This document shows positions 63,870-64,000 of a DNA stretch of 64,000 nt, in pieces. The stretch is taken from assembly GCA_013397795.1 (NCBI GenBank), contig VZTJ01005309.1, positions 556,449 through 620,448 of the forward strand. The letters run 5' to 3'. The translations under genes and the position numbers were made by a program. Numbering within the stretch: the stretch's first letter is position 1; each line of letters opens with the position of its first letter. Under the pieces are notes generated by a model. The model saw only the letters and a list, made by a program, of their open reading frames with translations. It was not told where the DNA came from and made no database searches. This DNA comes from Orthonyx spaldingii (Eukaryota > Chordata > Aves > Passeriformes > Orthonychidae).

Positions 63870-64000
63870 CGTTGGGTGCCCGCTTCTCGTTTTGCCCGCG
63901 CGTTCCCTTAGCAGCGACGCGGGCAGGCGGGCGGGGGTGCCCCCGGGGCGCCTCGGGCGAGGAGCGGAGCGGCGGGCGGATGTGGGAATGCACAGCCGGC
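63870..64000. promoter_or_regulatory. Start of a second CpG island, cut by the window end
   Basis: From about 63870 the sequence becomes strongly GC-rich with many CG dinucleotides (gcccgcgcg, gacgcgggcaggcgggcggggg, ggagcggagcggcgggcgg) and continues to the last base. This is the usual look of a housekeeping or developmental promoter and first exon. No start codon followed by a recognisable protein is visible before the window ends. In other vertebrates FABP7 and SMPDL3A lie downstream of PKIB, so one of these is a possible owner, but this is inference from synteny only. Confidence 0.7.

Noticed and set aside
52650..64000. FABP7 or SMPDL3A exons, expected downstream of PKIB
   Set aside because: No fatty-acid-binding-protein exon and no phosphodiesterase motif was seen in any open frame.
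1..64000. tRNA genes, rRNA, CRISPR arrays and full-length retroviral or DNA transposon genes
   Set aside because: No B-box-type tRNA core, no regularly spaced repeats, and no reverse transcriptase, integrase or transposase frame was seen. The mobile DNA is limited to CR1 fragments and old short repeats.

Overview
This window looks like a gene-poor, AT-rich piece of a bird (or other sauropsid) nuclear genome. The lineage call rests on several truncated CR1 LINE copies. Two are minus-strand copies that begin with the CR1 terminal octamer seen in reverse (AATCATAGAATCATAGAAT). Two end in plus-strand CR1-type 3' ends, and one is a plus-strand internal piece. I see no mammalian Alu, L1 or B elements and no bacterial-style gene packing. 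Almost all of the short open frames in the window are chance.

The one gene I recognise is PKIB, the beta cAMP-dependent protein kinase inhibitor, on the plus strand. Its two coding exons lie at 47796-47943 and 52183-52268. They join in frame across a 4.2-kb GT-AG intron to give a 77-residue protein. The protein carries the PKI pseudosubstrate core (GRAGRRNALPD) and a leucine-rich nuclear export signal (LPHKLAELSV). A short 3' UTR with a polyadenylation hexamer at 52617 follows.

Layout. 1-47 kb is long non-coding sequence upstream of the PKIB coding exons: intergenic and/or 5' intron. It holds CR1 fragments, a tandem duplication carrying an ambiguous base (N at 722), an A/C-only low-complexity tract at 33.4 kb and a few unexplained frames. 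The best of those frames is a symmetric 177-nt minus-strand candidate exon at 17531-17707 with good splice sites. 47.7-52.8 kb is the PKIB coding part. 52.8-56.9 kb has nothing I can call. A compact CpG island at about 56.92-57.32 kb looks like an unassigned promoter. 57.3-63.9 kb is non-coding with an old palindromic-type repeat and a CR1 tail. A second CpG island starts at about 63.87 kb and runs off the end of the window.

In other vertebrates PKIB lies between SERINC1/HSF2 and FABP7/SMPDL3A. I looked for coding exons of these neighbours and saw none, so the two CpG islands downstream of PKIB cannot be assigned from this window alone. I found no viral, CRISPR, tRNA or rRNA genes, and nothing I would call a new biological system. 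The most useful open questions are the two unassigned CpG islands and the candidate exon at 17.5 kb.
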